Part shown: piece after piece, positions 37,541 to 46,937 of the stretch
How positions within the stretch are numbered: the stretch's first letter is position 1
Layout of the letters: each line of letters opens with the position of its first letter
DNA from: Elmis aenea
Lineage: Eukaryota; Arthropoda; Insecta; Coleoptera; Elmidae
Reading direction: 5' to 3'
NCBI GenBank assembly: GCA_947652605.1
Contig: OX393579.1
Location: 2,170,001-2,234,000 of the forward strand
DNA length: 64,000 nucleotides
Notes under the pieces: generated by a model
Told to the model about the DNA's origin: nothing
Database searches by the model: none
The model's input: the letters and a program-made list of their open reading frames with translations, nothing else
Position numbers and translations under genes: made by a program

Positions 37541-38087
37541 ATACGGTTTCTATGGTATAAATATAAATGTAATAATATAAATATTAAGCTACGGCTATAA
37601 GACAGGCCGATAGAACACCTGTTTAAGTTAATAGATCAAGTGCTTAGTGCAGATAGCGCGCGCATCGCGTCTCAATTGTTGTAATTAAGTACGCACGCTG
37701 TCAAGATCACCCCCAAATTGATTTACTCGTAATTAATGTTAATCTCGCGTAATAACTGTGTTGTGTTAGTGAAAATTATTCGCGAAGTGTTAAATTATCG
37801 GTAGGAAGTGTTTGCAAAAGTCCCGATATTCCGTAAATCGAAATAACTCATGTTTTATAAACTTTGCAAAATCAGCTGACGTATGCGGCGTCCCTACGGG
37901 AGCCGGGTACAAATCCTGATCGCAGGATAGCGACACTGACCACTAAATGCAGTGAAATGACGTTGCATTCATAATGATAATTGATGCAGTTGCGGAAATG
38001 ACGAGACAAAAACTATTTTGAAAGTGTTTTTGGTATTTTGAGCGTGTATTGTGCGATTTTCGCAATATTTACGTGTTTTTTTCGGAG
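37541..38087 (+). promoter_or_regulatory. Putative promoter and 5' leader, cassette copy 1
   Basis: A TATA-like TATAAATATAAATG at about 37556 is followed by GC-richer, homopolymer-poor sequence with CAGATAGCGCGCGCATCGCG, GCGGCGTCCCTACGGGAGCC and GCAGGATAGCGACACTGACC. The stretch to about 38020 is almost unchanged in all three cassette copies. No protein frame runs through it. This is consistent with a promoter plus 5' untranslated exon leading to the ATG at 38088, but transcription is inferred, not seen. Confidence 0.4.
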
Positions 38088-38131
38088 ATGGCGTTGCCTC
38101 TGATGATGTACCCTGAATACTTTGATGAAAG
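38088..38131 (+). CDS. Putative first coding exon, copy 1 (14 codons)
   Basis: GGAGATGG gives a good start context (purine at -3, G at +4). The frame reads MALPLMMYPEYFDE plus two bases of the next codon, then AG|GTAGGT, a consensus splice donor (phase 2). Copy 2 keeps the same frame with one amino-acid change; copy 3 is broken. I do not recognise the gene. No downstream exon could be identified in the window, so the gene either continues beyond it or the exon is orphaned. The short length means homology cannot be judged by eye. Confidence 0.4.
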
Positions 38132-39224
38132 GTAGGTAAATTTTTACGTAAAAATTGTTTTTAAAGTTTAAACTTGTATTTCGAAGCTGATTGACTTGAT
38201 GAAGCCGCTTTAAGTAAACAATTTTTGCTTTGGGAGGAAATTAAAAAGCGTTTTGTTTAATTTTAAAACGATAAAATATTTTTACAATACGTTACAAATG
38301 ATTTAGGCTGATTTATAAACTGTAATTTCTATGTTCTATAGTTTTCTTCCTTTAAAACGAATGTTAGTTGTGTTTGGTAATATTAATTTGTTTTTAAAGT
38401 CTTGTGATAAAAACGAGTTTAAACTGTATGCCTTTATCTTTGAGTGTTTGCGGTAGAAACAGGGCTAGTAAATAATTTTGCAAATTTTGTGACACGCACA
38501 AAGCATACATCATTTAATTTTACAATTTTGCTTATGAGGGCCCCTCAAAAAGTTGTTGCACTTGGGCCCCGATATATAGATGACCGGTCTTGAGTAGGAA
38601 CTTAAACTAGTGGAGTATTAAAGCTTTTGTAACAAAAACAGTAATCATTAAATGCTTGTATGGTTGTAATAATTGATTAGTGAATTTAAAAATTTTAACA
38701 CAATTAAAATAACTTCTTTACATACGTGCATAAAATGCGATTTTATGCTAGTAGGTAATAAGATTTTGTTGAACCTAAAAATATTTTTTATTAAGATGCA
38801 TAACTATAAAAGTTTCGTTATTAGGAATTATAAGTTAAATATTTGCAAAGTCTGATTTGAAAGTACGTTGTAGATTCAGTTATTTTTAGGTGAATTTAAT
38901 TATTAATCGCACATTATTAAACAGAATGTGCAGATTTTTCCAGGCTATTTTTTTGGAAGGCTGTACTTGAGTATTTGAGACCAAAAATATCCTAATGATT
39001 CTGACTGTTACAAAACGCGATTAGAGGCCAAATTAGAGTCAAATACAAATCAGTTTTTACACTACAAGAAAATTTAAAAGCGGTTTATGATTGATTTCGG
39101 CTGATTTACAAACTGTAATTGACTTGTTTTGTGTTTTTTTTTTGGGCTTTGAAATAAATTTTAGTTTTGTTTGGCAGTTAATAAAATTATGTGTTTATAG
39201 TCTTGTGTTAAAAACGAGTGTCAA

Positions 39225-39285
39225 ATTTGTGCATTCTCACTGTACGTTTCTGAACTAACCAAAGGTGGAAATGCATTGCTTAGGG
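39225..39285 (+). repeat. Satellite monomer, left half (split by hAT)
   Basis: CTGAACTAACCAAAGGTGGA followed by ATGCATTGCTTAGGG. The monomer resumes at 40757 after the insertion. Matches the 9945 family in reverse orientation. Confidence 0.65.
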
Positions 39286-40756
39286 CAGCGGTTTCCAAAC
39301 TTTATGATGCTACGCCCCCCTCAAAAAAAAATCTAATTTTGGCGCCCCCCTTTATTCCATAAAATAATACATGAAAAATGGTAAAAAATGTATCAAAACA
39401 AAAAAAACTGGAAAAAAAGACGTCAGTGACAGAATAATAACAAGTTTTACTATACAGGGTGGACCAAATTCGAATGTTTTACGGGGTATCTCGGTTACTA
39501 CAATAGATAGCGAAAATCTGATTTCGGTCTCTTGGGCTATTTTTTTGAGAAAATAACGCCTATGCAATCAGATTTTTCCTATCGGATTCCATTTTGGCAC
39601 TACAGACAAAAAATGAAATTTCATCATTTTTGAAAATTTGCTGTAACTTCTTTATTTATTAAATTAGAATAAAATGTTATAAACGTTTTTTATACAGATT
39701 TTTATGCTTAATTTAAAAACAAAAGTAATTTTTTCTTAGCCTCCTTGACTTTCGAGATATGGAGTAAACTTACATTTTTTTAAATGGAAACCCTAGTTGA
39801 CCATGACTTTATGTGAAAGAGTATTTTTTTAGCTTTTCAAAAATATATAGTTTTATATTTTTTGCAAAAAATAGCCAAGATATAGCCAATTTTGTAAAAA
39901 TTCCATCATCAAAGTTAGCCATGATTTCGTAAACAACTGATGTTTGCAATTATTAAACAACCAAACGTCATTGCCAAGTAAATTCTGAAACAACCGCTAC
40001 GTTTTTATCACTTACAAAGTAATATTCTAAGACATTAAACTTTTCAAACAGTTCAAATTTAGCCATGTTCACAATACCACAATAAACAGTTATAAAATTC
40101 AAAATAGTACACGGATTTGCTTAAAAGTTAAAAAAATTACTTCTAAATGACGTTTAGTTGTTTAATAATTGCAAACATCACTTGTTTACGAAATCATGGC
40201 TAACTTTGATGATCGAATTTTTACAAAATTGGCCATATCTTGGCTATTTTTTGCAACAAATATATAAAACTATATATTTTTGAAAAGCTAAAAAAATACT
40301 CTTTCACATAAAGTCATGGCCAACTAGGGTTTCTATTTAAAAAAATGTAAGTTTACTCCATATCTCGAAAGTCAAGGTAGCTATGAAAAAAATACTTTTG
40401 TTTTTAAATTAAGCAAAAAAATCTGTATAAAAAACCTTTATAACATTTTGTTCTAATTTAATAAATAAAGAAGTTACAGCAAATTTTCAAAAATGATGAA
40501 ATTTCATTTTTCGTCTGTAGTGCCAAAATGGAATCCGATAGAAAAAATCTGATTGCATAGACGTAATTTTCTTAAAAAAATAGCCCAAGAGAACGATATC
40601 AGATTTTCGCTATCTATTGTGGTAACCGAGATACCCCGTAAAACATTCGAATTTGGTCCACCCTGTACATGTCATTTCTGTAAAACTTTTCGCGCCTCCT
40701 TTTGCACTAGTCCGCGCCTCCCCAGGTAGGCGCGCCTCCCAGTTTGGAAATCGCTG
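39286..40756. mobile_element. hAT-type MITE carrying a nested foldback element
   Basis: Ends CAGCGGTTTCCAAACT and AGTTTGGAAATCGCTG are inverted, with the exact 8-bp duplication GCTTAGGG at 39278-39285 and 40757-40764. Without the foldback element inside (39455-40665) the hAT is about 258 bp. GC-rich subterminal words (GCGCCCCCC, CGCGCCTCC) are typical of this MITE style. Noncoding. Confidence 0.92.
39455..40665. mobile_element. 1.2-kb foldback element (family 2, copy 2), nested in hAT
   Basis: TA|CAGGGTGGACCAAATTCG...CGAATTTGGTCCACCCTG|TA, the same family as 33720-34936 with about 90% or better identity by eye. The arms pair over about 500 bp. It sits wholly inside the hAT, so it inserted later. 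Confidence 0.9.
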
Positions 40757-40810
40757 GCTTAGGGTGTCTTTGACATTTTCATGAAATACAAAGACCATCC
40801 CAAAACAATT
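40757..40810 (+). repeat. Satellite monomer, right half (split by hAT)
   Basis: GCTTAGGGTGTCTTTGACATTTTC, then ATACAAAGACCATCCCAAAACAATT, closely matching 54090-54150. Similarity fades after about 40800. Confidence 0.65.
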
Positions 40811-42210
40811 CGTTCCCGTACTGTTTCGCTTAAAACGTTTACGTTTTCCTGCCGAATATTACCAAAATTGACACGAAACAGGTTCTTTAATACGTTTTTC
40901 GATTTTTAACTTCACCTTGCGCAAAAACTTGTCAGTTATGTTATTAAATATCGGCCTAGATGCTCGTGTAACACTAAATATTCATTTACCCTTAATAATT
41001 TACAAGCCTTGTCTACAGATTTGCTTTCCCAGCTGAATTTTCGGCAATTTACCCAGCAAGAAGGGTTAGTTAGTGGGCCATAATTATTAGAATATTCCGC
41101 ATTTTATATTTCTGCAAACCCTGCACCGCGGGTGTAATAATGTGGCATTATTGTAACCGTATCTGAATTCGCTATTAGGTATAGAATATTGCTTTAAGCT
41201 GTCTTATCGACCGTTATATTAGGTCAGGCATGAAATTTCATGATTTGTAATGCTATAGAATCCTGCACCCCGATGTAATTCGCCGTTATTATGGTGAGTA
41301 TTTGATTTGAGGAATTGGTTTGGTCGGGTAAACGTACTCCGTCATTATTTTGTGCAATAATGATAAGCTATAGCCGATTATTTTGAACAGTGTTTCGTGC
41401 ACAATATTGTAATCTGCCATGCCTTTGGTGCTAAAAGCGTGTTACACATTTGATACTTAAATATTAATTACTTTAAATGCACACGTAAATAATTGATCAG
41501 ATAATTGCGCGTTTACATCATAAACAGAAATATTATAAATAAATTTAATTTAAAATAACATTTTTTAAAGGATTTTTGGTAAAAGTTTTAGTCCAGTTTC
41601 AAGATTCTTATTTGTTTATCAGTAGCACTCTTATTTATTTATCTATGTACTTACACATGAACATCTATAAAGGACATTGTTTTTTTTTTTGTCGAACTCT
41701 CACTGTAAATTTTATATCCTTCTGGAAATTATTACAATTCTGCAATTCGTTTCAATTTTAAAACCACGTAGTCACATGACGAAAGGTCATTAACGTTTTG
41801 GTTTATACTGGAGTTTTCGAAATAATCCATACATATATTTGCAGGTAATATCAAAAAGCTTTCATGTTTGTAGTACATTTTTTTATATCGACATTAATAA
41901 CTATAATGCAGTAGCGATTTTGATTGCAAGATAACGTAAATGCATTTCTCAAAAACATGCAAATTAGATAGACGTTAATCAAAATTCATACATTTTATCA
42001 TGAAAGGGTAAATTGCTTTTTAAACACATACATTTCAAACGAGAGTTCGCATTAACGGTTTGCTCAAAGGATTATTTCTGCGATGAAATAAAATAAAGTG
42101 TTCTTAAGAGTATGGTAGTGTAATTTCAAAGGAATAGAGTAATTCTCCTTTACGTTAAAGTATAACTGAAATGTAAAAATCTTGGAATGCTTATTACGTT
42201 TAAGGCTTGC
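40811..42210. other. 1.4-kb stretch, no recognised gene
   Basis: 40850-41410 is slightly GC-richer with no reading frame of note. The rest is AT-rich. Nothing here belongs to the cassette units or to a recognised transposon. Confidence 0.45.
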
Positions 42211-42402
42211 AGTACCGGTAGAATGGGGCTACTTGGGACAGTTTCAACATTTAAAAGCGTGTACCACGTTCATTTTTTAATTAAAAACTTTGTTTTTTTT
42301 TATGTAATTGGGTGAGGTGCCAATGAACAATATTTTATATATAAAATATATATATATGAATATATACAAGATACCAACAAAAAAAACTTCCTGTCCCAAG
42401 TA

Positions 42403-42675
42403 GGGGAAAGTACCCATGAATGGGACAGTCCTTGGATGGGACATTCTTAATAAACTATAGTTAAACACAAATCTTTATGTACGTGCATAGATGGTAAATC
42501 GCGTACCTAATGTACAACCACATTTCGAAGTTCTCATGTTGTATACAACACGATTGTATTACATACATTAGGTACGCGATTTACCATCTATGCACGTACA
42601 TAAAGATTTGTGTTTAACTATAGTTTATTAAGAATGTCCCATCCAAGGACTGTCCCATTCATGGGTACTTTCCCC
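42403..42675. mobile_element. 273-bp perfect-palindrome element
   Basis: GGGGAAAGTACCC at 42403 begins an arm of 112 bp that is matched base for base by the inverse complement at 42564-42675; the loop is 49 nt. TA flanks both sides (42401-42402 and 42676-42677), as in Tc1/mariner-type insertion. I found no mismatch between the arms, unlike the diverged arms of the larger foldback elements, so it is young or recently homogenised. It also carries ATGAATGGGACAG words like its host element. Confidence 0.9.
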
Positions 42676-42910
42676 TAATACTTAAGACCGGGCAACTTGG
42701 GACACATATGAATTTCAGTAGTTTGACTCAAGTTTAGCCTATAAAGTCCTACTTGGGACAGTTATATTATATTTTTTATATTAAATTGATCTTTCACAAT
42801 TATCCAACATGAAAAAAAAATATCAAAAATAAAGAAAATAAAACTTTAATTCGCAAGTTACAAAAATTTTAAACTAAACGATATTTTGATTTGAAAAATT
42901 AAAAAAATTG

Positions 42911-43066
42911 TACTACCTCTGTTCAAAAATGATTGTCTCATTTATAAAAAAGTTGTTTAAAGCAGGATTCAATATATTAATTGAATTAAAAACTAATGAG
43001 AGAATCATTTTTGAACAAAAATTTTCACCAAAACGGACAATCATTCATTTTTGAACATATGTAGTA
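42911..43066. mobile_element. 156-bp Stowaway-like MITE
   Basis: TA|CTACCTCTGTTCAAAAATG at the left is mirrored by CATTTTTGAACATATGTAG|TA. The ends resemble the plant Stowaway consensus (CTCCCTCCGT..., AAAAT, GTC) and have the TA duplication of the Tc1/mariner superfamily. The interior is noncoding, with a second copy of the AATCATTTTTGAAC end word near 43005. Confidence 0.7.
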
Positions 43067-43381
43067 TTAAATAAAAAAATGATAAGTTATTCAAGACTTA
43101 ATATTAAACGTATATTTTCAGAACAAAAGTACAAGAGAAGTTTTAAACAGTTCTTAATTCGGCCATTTTATATTAATTAAAAAAATGGATGTAACAACTT
43201 ACCGTCTTGTAGTAATTTCAAAAACTAATTCGTTTTTTTAAGCTTATATGATACTTTTAAACCTCTACTAAGCAACTTTAATTATCTCAAAAGTTGACAG
43301 TTGTAAACAAAATTTTTAGGTGAGAATATCATTTTGTCCCAAGTTACCCTACTGTCCCAAGTTGCCCTATTCTACGGTACT

Positions 43382-43734
43382 TGATGCAAGGTATTGACGT
43401 CATATTTCTGATTGGATCGACTTGGACCACAAAAGATGTTACAAAAACGCATGTTCGAAAAAAAAAACTTTGCTTTCAAAACGTACTTAATTTTGTGTGT
43501 GCTATATTTTGGTTGGTTTTGTCAAACAGAAAGTTTCAACGAATTAGAGGTTATGCTAAAAAAACACAAATTTGTTATCTTTCTTGCAAGCTTAGTTTCA
43601 AACAGGTTCAAAAAAGTCTGAAGGCTAATTCTTATTGCAAATTTGCCACATGGTATTAACTAAAATTGGATTTCTCTTCTCTTGTATCGGCTTTTGCTTG
43701 GAATCTTGCAAAGCAGATTTTTCGCCATCTGATA
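43382..43734. other. Unassigned stretch
   Basis: Overlapping open frames of 92 and 69 codons lie here but neither resembles a known protein, and the codon content is AT-driven. No repeat was recognised. Confidence 0.4.
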
Positions 43735-43922
43735 GCGTCATTTTTGAAATAAGAATTAAATGCGTTGTATGGTTGTAAAATTGACTAGCGATATTTAAGA
43801 TTTAAAGACTGAATTAAAATAACATCTATATATACGTGCACAAAATTTCATGGTACTGATAAGAATTTTTTAAAATATAATTTTAATATGTATATTTGTT
43901 AATAAGTTTAACTATAAAAGTT
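43735..43922 (+). repeat. Orphan tail of an older duplication unit
   Basis: GTATGGTTGTAA, ATTAAAATAAC, ATAYACGTGCAYAAAAT and TTAAYTATAAAAGTT follow the order of 38650-38830 in copy 1, at about 75% identity. It directly precedes the start of copy 2, as expected if the units were once arranged head to tail. Confidence 0.6.
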
Positions 43923-43970
43923 GTCGGTTTCGATTCATTGCCCTGTATTCTCAACTATATAATTCAAAAT

Positions 43971-44515
43971 GCGGTTTCTATGGAATAAATATAAATGTAA
44001 TAATATAAATATTAAGCTACGGCTATAAGACAGGCCGATAGAACACCTGTTTAAGTTAATAGATCAAGTGCTTAGTGCAGATAGCGCGCGCATCGCGTCT
44101 CAATTGTTGTAATTAAGTACGCACGCTGTCAACATCACCCCCAAATTGATTTACTCGTAATTAATGTTAATCTCGCGTAATAACTGTGTTGTGTTAGTGA
44201 AAATTATTCGCGAAGTGTTAAATTATCGGTAGGAAGTGTTTGCAAAAGTCCCGATATTCCGTAAATCGAAATAACTCATGTTTTATAAACTTTGCAAAAT
44301 CAGCTGACGTATGCGGCGTCCCTACGGGAGCCGGGTACAAATCCTGATCGCAGGATAGCGACACTGACCACTAAATGCAGCGAAATGACGTTGCATTCAT
44401 AATGATAATTTGGGCAGTTGCGGAAATGACGAGACAAAAACTATTTTGAAAGTGTTTTTGGTATTTTGAGCGTGTATTGTGCGATTTTCGCAATATTTAC
44501 GTGTTTTTTTCGGAG
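43971..44515 (+). promoter_or_regulatory. Putative promoter and 5' leader, cassette copy 2
   Basis: Same sequence as 37541-38087, with few differences. The TATA-like word is GAATAAATATAAATG here, so TATAAA is weakened by one change. Confidence 0.35.
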
Positions 44516-44559
44516 ATGGCGTTGCCTCTGACGATGTACCCTGAATATTTTGATGAAAG
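44516..44559 (+). CDS. Putative first coding exon, copy 2 (14 codons)
   Basis: The frame, start context and AG|GTAGGT donor are all kept. The peptide is MALPLTMYPEYFDE: one replacement (ATG to ACG, Met6 to Thr) and one silent change (TAC to TAT) relative to copy 1. Both copies being open over so few codons is weak evidence of function. It could serve as an alternative first exon of the same gene if transcribed. Confidence 0.38.
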
Positions 44560-45474
44560 GTAGGTCAATTTTGACTTAAAAATTGTTTTTAAAGTTTAAA
44601 CTTGTATTTCGAAGCTGATTGACTTGATGAAGCCACTTTAAGTAAACAATTTTTGCTTTGGGAGGAAATTAAAAAGCGTTTTGTTTAATTTTAAATCGAT
44701 AAAATATTTTTACAATACGTTACGAATGATTTAGGCTGATTTATAAACTGTAATTGCTATGTTCTATAGTTTTCTTTCTTTAAAACGAATTTTAGTTGTG
44801 TTTGGTAATATTAATTTGTTTTTAAAGTCTTGTGATAAAAACGAGTTTAAACTGTATGCCTTTATCTTTGATTGTTTGCGGTAGAAACAGGGCTAGTAAA
44901 TAATTTTGCAAATTTTGTGACACGCACAAAGCATACATCATTTAATTTTACAATTTTGCTTATGAGGGCCCCTCAAAAAGTTGTTGCACTTGGGCCCCGA
45001 TATATAGATGACCGGTCTTGAGTAGGAACTAGTGGAGTATTAAAGCTTTTGTAACAAAAACAGTAATAATTTAATGCTTGTATGGTTGTAATAATTGATT
45101 AGTGAATTTAAATTTTTTAACACAATTAAAATAACTTCTTTACATACGTGCATAAAATGCAATTTTATGCTACTAACAAGATTTTGTTGAACCTAAAAAC
45201 ATTTTTTATTAATATGCATAAGCATAAAAGTTTCGTGATTAGAAATTATAAGTTAAATATTTGCAAAGTCTGGTTTGAAAGTACGTTATAGATTCAGTTA
45301 TATTTAGGTAAATTTAATTGTTAATCGCACATTATTAAACAGAATGTGCAGATTTTTCCAGGCTATTTTTTTGGAAGGCTGTACTTGAGTATCTCAGACC
45401 AAAAATATCCTAATGATTCTGGCTGTTACAAAACGCGATTAGGCCAAATTAGAGTCAAACACAAATCAGCTTGT

Positions 45475-45723
45475 TTATGTTACGTGTCCATATAATGAGA
45501 TTTCCGATAATTCCCTTTGAAGTAACCGTTTCGTAGATGACATGAAAACATATTCAATTACATCCTTTGAAAACATCACTGGATTAAAATTTACGTAAAT
45601 GTGTTCTCTAACAAAGCCGATTACGTAAATAAAAATGTTACGTTCGTCAATGCAAATTTTGTGAATTTTTCGTATGAAGTTTAAATATTGTTTTACCAGT
45701 TTTTCATTACTGCATTTACACAT
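45475..45723 (-). CDS. Unrecognised minus-strand frame of 82 codons
   Basis: Starts MCKCSNEKLVKQYLNFIRKI and ends SLYGHVT. The composition is mixed enough to look protein-like (many Ile, Val, Arg, Glu), and it begins within a few bases of the point where cassette copy 2 ends, so it may be a piece of whatever was joined there. No family is recognised and no splice or promoter signals support it. Chance is a fair alternative. Confidence 0.2.
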   Translation of the reverse strand: MCKCSNEKLVKQYLNFIRKIHKICIDERNIFIYVIGFVREHIYVNFNPVMFSKDVIEYVFMSSTKRLLQRELSEISLYGHVT

Positions 45724-46222
45724 GACTGATTTTAACCTGTGGGTGTTTAAACTTTAAACAATGCTATCTTTAATTAAACTTGTTTATTCTAATGGACTCT
45801 TATTACTTGAGTGATAATCTTAAATAAAAAGACGTTTATTCCAAAACGCAGTGATACCTTTACAATAGAATTTATTTTGCTGCTTCTTTTACGATTCTTC
45901 ACTTATCGAAGATCATAAAGTATATTTTTTCTATTCATGTAGGATAAACTTGATCCTAGGCCGCTACAATTCTTGCCTTGGGAATAGAAATGGCACAAGG
46001 GTAACCTTCTGATCAGTAAACAGTTGACTTTATATTAAAGTTGAGATTGCATGAGGTTGACGAAAAATAAAATCCGTTTATGTTTCTGTTCACGTCTCTT
46101 TGTAGAAGGAAAACTGTTTTCGTTCCACAACACACTTACTTAAAAATGTCTGAAACCGAATAACATAAAACTAACAAAGGTCTTATCGAAATTTACCGTT
46201 TCCTTAAACATTTTAAAAACTT

Positions 46223-46423
46223 GTGTGTATCGAGTGTCGAGCTTTCGAGCGAACTGATAGTGATAGACATTGTAAATCGGTTTTGGTTGTAATATTTCAC
46301 GCACAATTTCGTGCTAAGAGAGCACACGGAGATTCTAGTGGGGCCGTTTGTAAACATTCGGTCGACATGAAAAACGCGTCTGAAGTTGAAGAAGTTTTAA
46401 AGATGTCAATGCAATTACTGTAA
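46223..46423 (+). CDS. Unrecognised frame of 66 codons in a GC-richer patch
   Basis: The region 46200-46450 is GC-richer than its flanks. The frame contains a late methionine starting MKNASEVEEVLKMSMQLL before a TAA. No known domain is recognised. It may be a small gene, a terminal exon or conserved noncoding sequence. Confidence 0.22.
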   Translation: MCIECRAFERTDSDRHCKSVLVVIFHAQFRAKRAHGDSSGAVCKHSVDMKNASEVEEVLKMSMQLL

Positions 46424-46579
46424 TGGCACAGGGAATCGAATCTCGCTTGAATGACTATACGTGAGATGGGCTTTTTAAGCTCTTCGCTTCCCCTTTATTA
46501 ACGACACCGTTAAATAGTTATGGGAAATACATTTAAACTTTCACCATGTGCGGTATAGGAAGGCATCATGATCGTAAAA

Positions 46580-46937
46580 TAAAAGAGGTTTTGAAAAATT
46601 TACTAAAGAGCTGTAAAAAATATTTTTAATCGGTTTCTGAGCAAAATTGGTTGTTGTATTTTATCATGAACGTTGTTTAACAATTCTACATACAATAAAG
46701 TCTATTCCATTTTTTTTGATTTTTTGATTAATTAATTTCCAAATAAATACACTTGGCAAACTTTTAAAAATTTGTAAGAGCTATAAAAAATAGTTTTTTT
46801 CGCTTTGTCATCGAATTTGTAGCTAGTATGTATTCTTTGGTCGTTGTCTACCGATTTTACAAACAATTGCCAGCATTTTTAATTTTTGACTAATAAATTT
46901 CTGAGGCAAAATATTAAAAACTTTGACTACATATTAC
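46580..46937 (+). repeat. Two satellite monomers upstream of cassette copy 3
   Basis: AGAGCTGTAAAAAATATTTT near 46608 and AGAGCTATAAAAAATAGTTT near 46786 mark two units about 178 bp apart, each followed by CGSTTTST..GA, a GTTGT block and an ATTTTT..TTGGCAAA block. They run directly into the start of copy 3. Confidence 0.6.

Larger units (their letters stand above)
37475..39285 (+). repeat. Duplication unit, copy 1 (leader, exon, intron start)
   Basis: This unit recurs at 43925-45470 and, shorter, at 46938-47915. Order: weakly conserved upstream text, near-identical leader (37541-38020), ATG exon with donor (38088-38131), then AT-rich intron sequence. The segment at 38296-38470 is itself echoed at 39077-39245, an internal duplication offset by about 780 bp. 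The unit ends in a satellite monomer piece (GAACTAACCAAAGGTGG) that a hAT has split. Confidence 0.85.
42211..43381. mobile_element. MITE with AGTACCGTAGAAT ends and internal CTTGGGACAG repeats
   Basis: Left end AGTACCGGTAGAATGGGGC, with ACTTGGGACAG following, is mirrored at the right by CTGTCCCAAG and GCCCTATTCTACGGTACT. The word CTTGGGACA or its complement occurs about six times inside. Two smaller elements are nested in it (42403-42675 and 42911-43066), leaving about 740 bp of its own sequence. The target duplication is not clear, so the superfamily is unassigned. Noncoding. Confidence 0.75.
43925..45470 (+). repeat. Duplication unit, copy 2
   Basis: Nearly identical to 37500-39045, including leader, exon, donor and about 900 bp of following intron-like sequence, with scattered substitutions and small indels (for example a missing TTAAA near 45029). 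Similarity stops abruptly at about 45470 after CACAAATCAG. Confidence 0.85.

Noticed and set aside
37870..37940. GGGTACAAATCC in the cassette leader as a Pol III B box, making the cassette a tRNA-derived SINE
   Set aside because: No convincing A box lies at the right distance, there is no A-rich or simple-repeat tail, and the copies share over 1 kb with an exon and donor.
42277..42468. Minus-strand frame of 63 codons
   Set aside because: It lies across a MITE and the arm of the perfect palindrome; noncoding.
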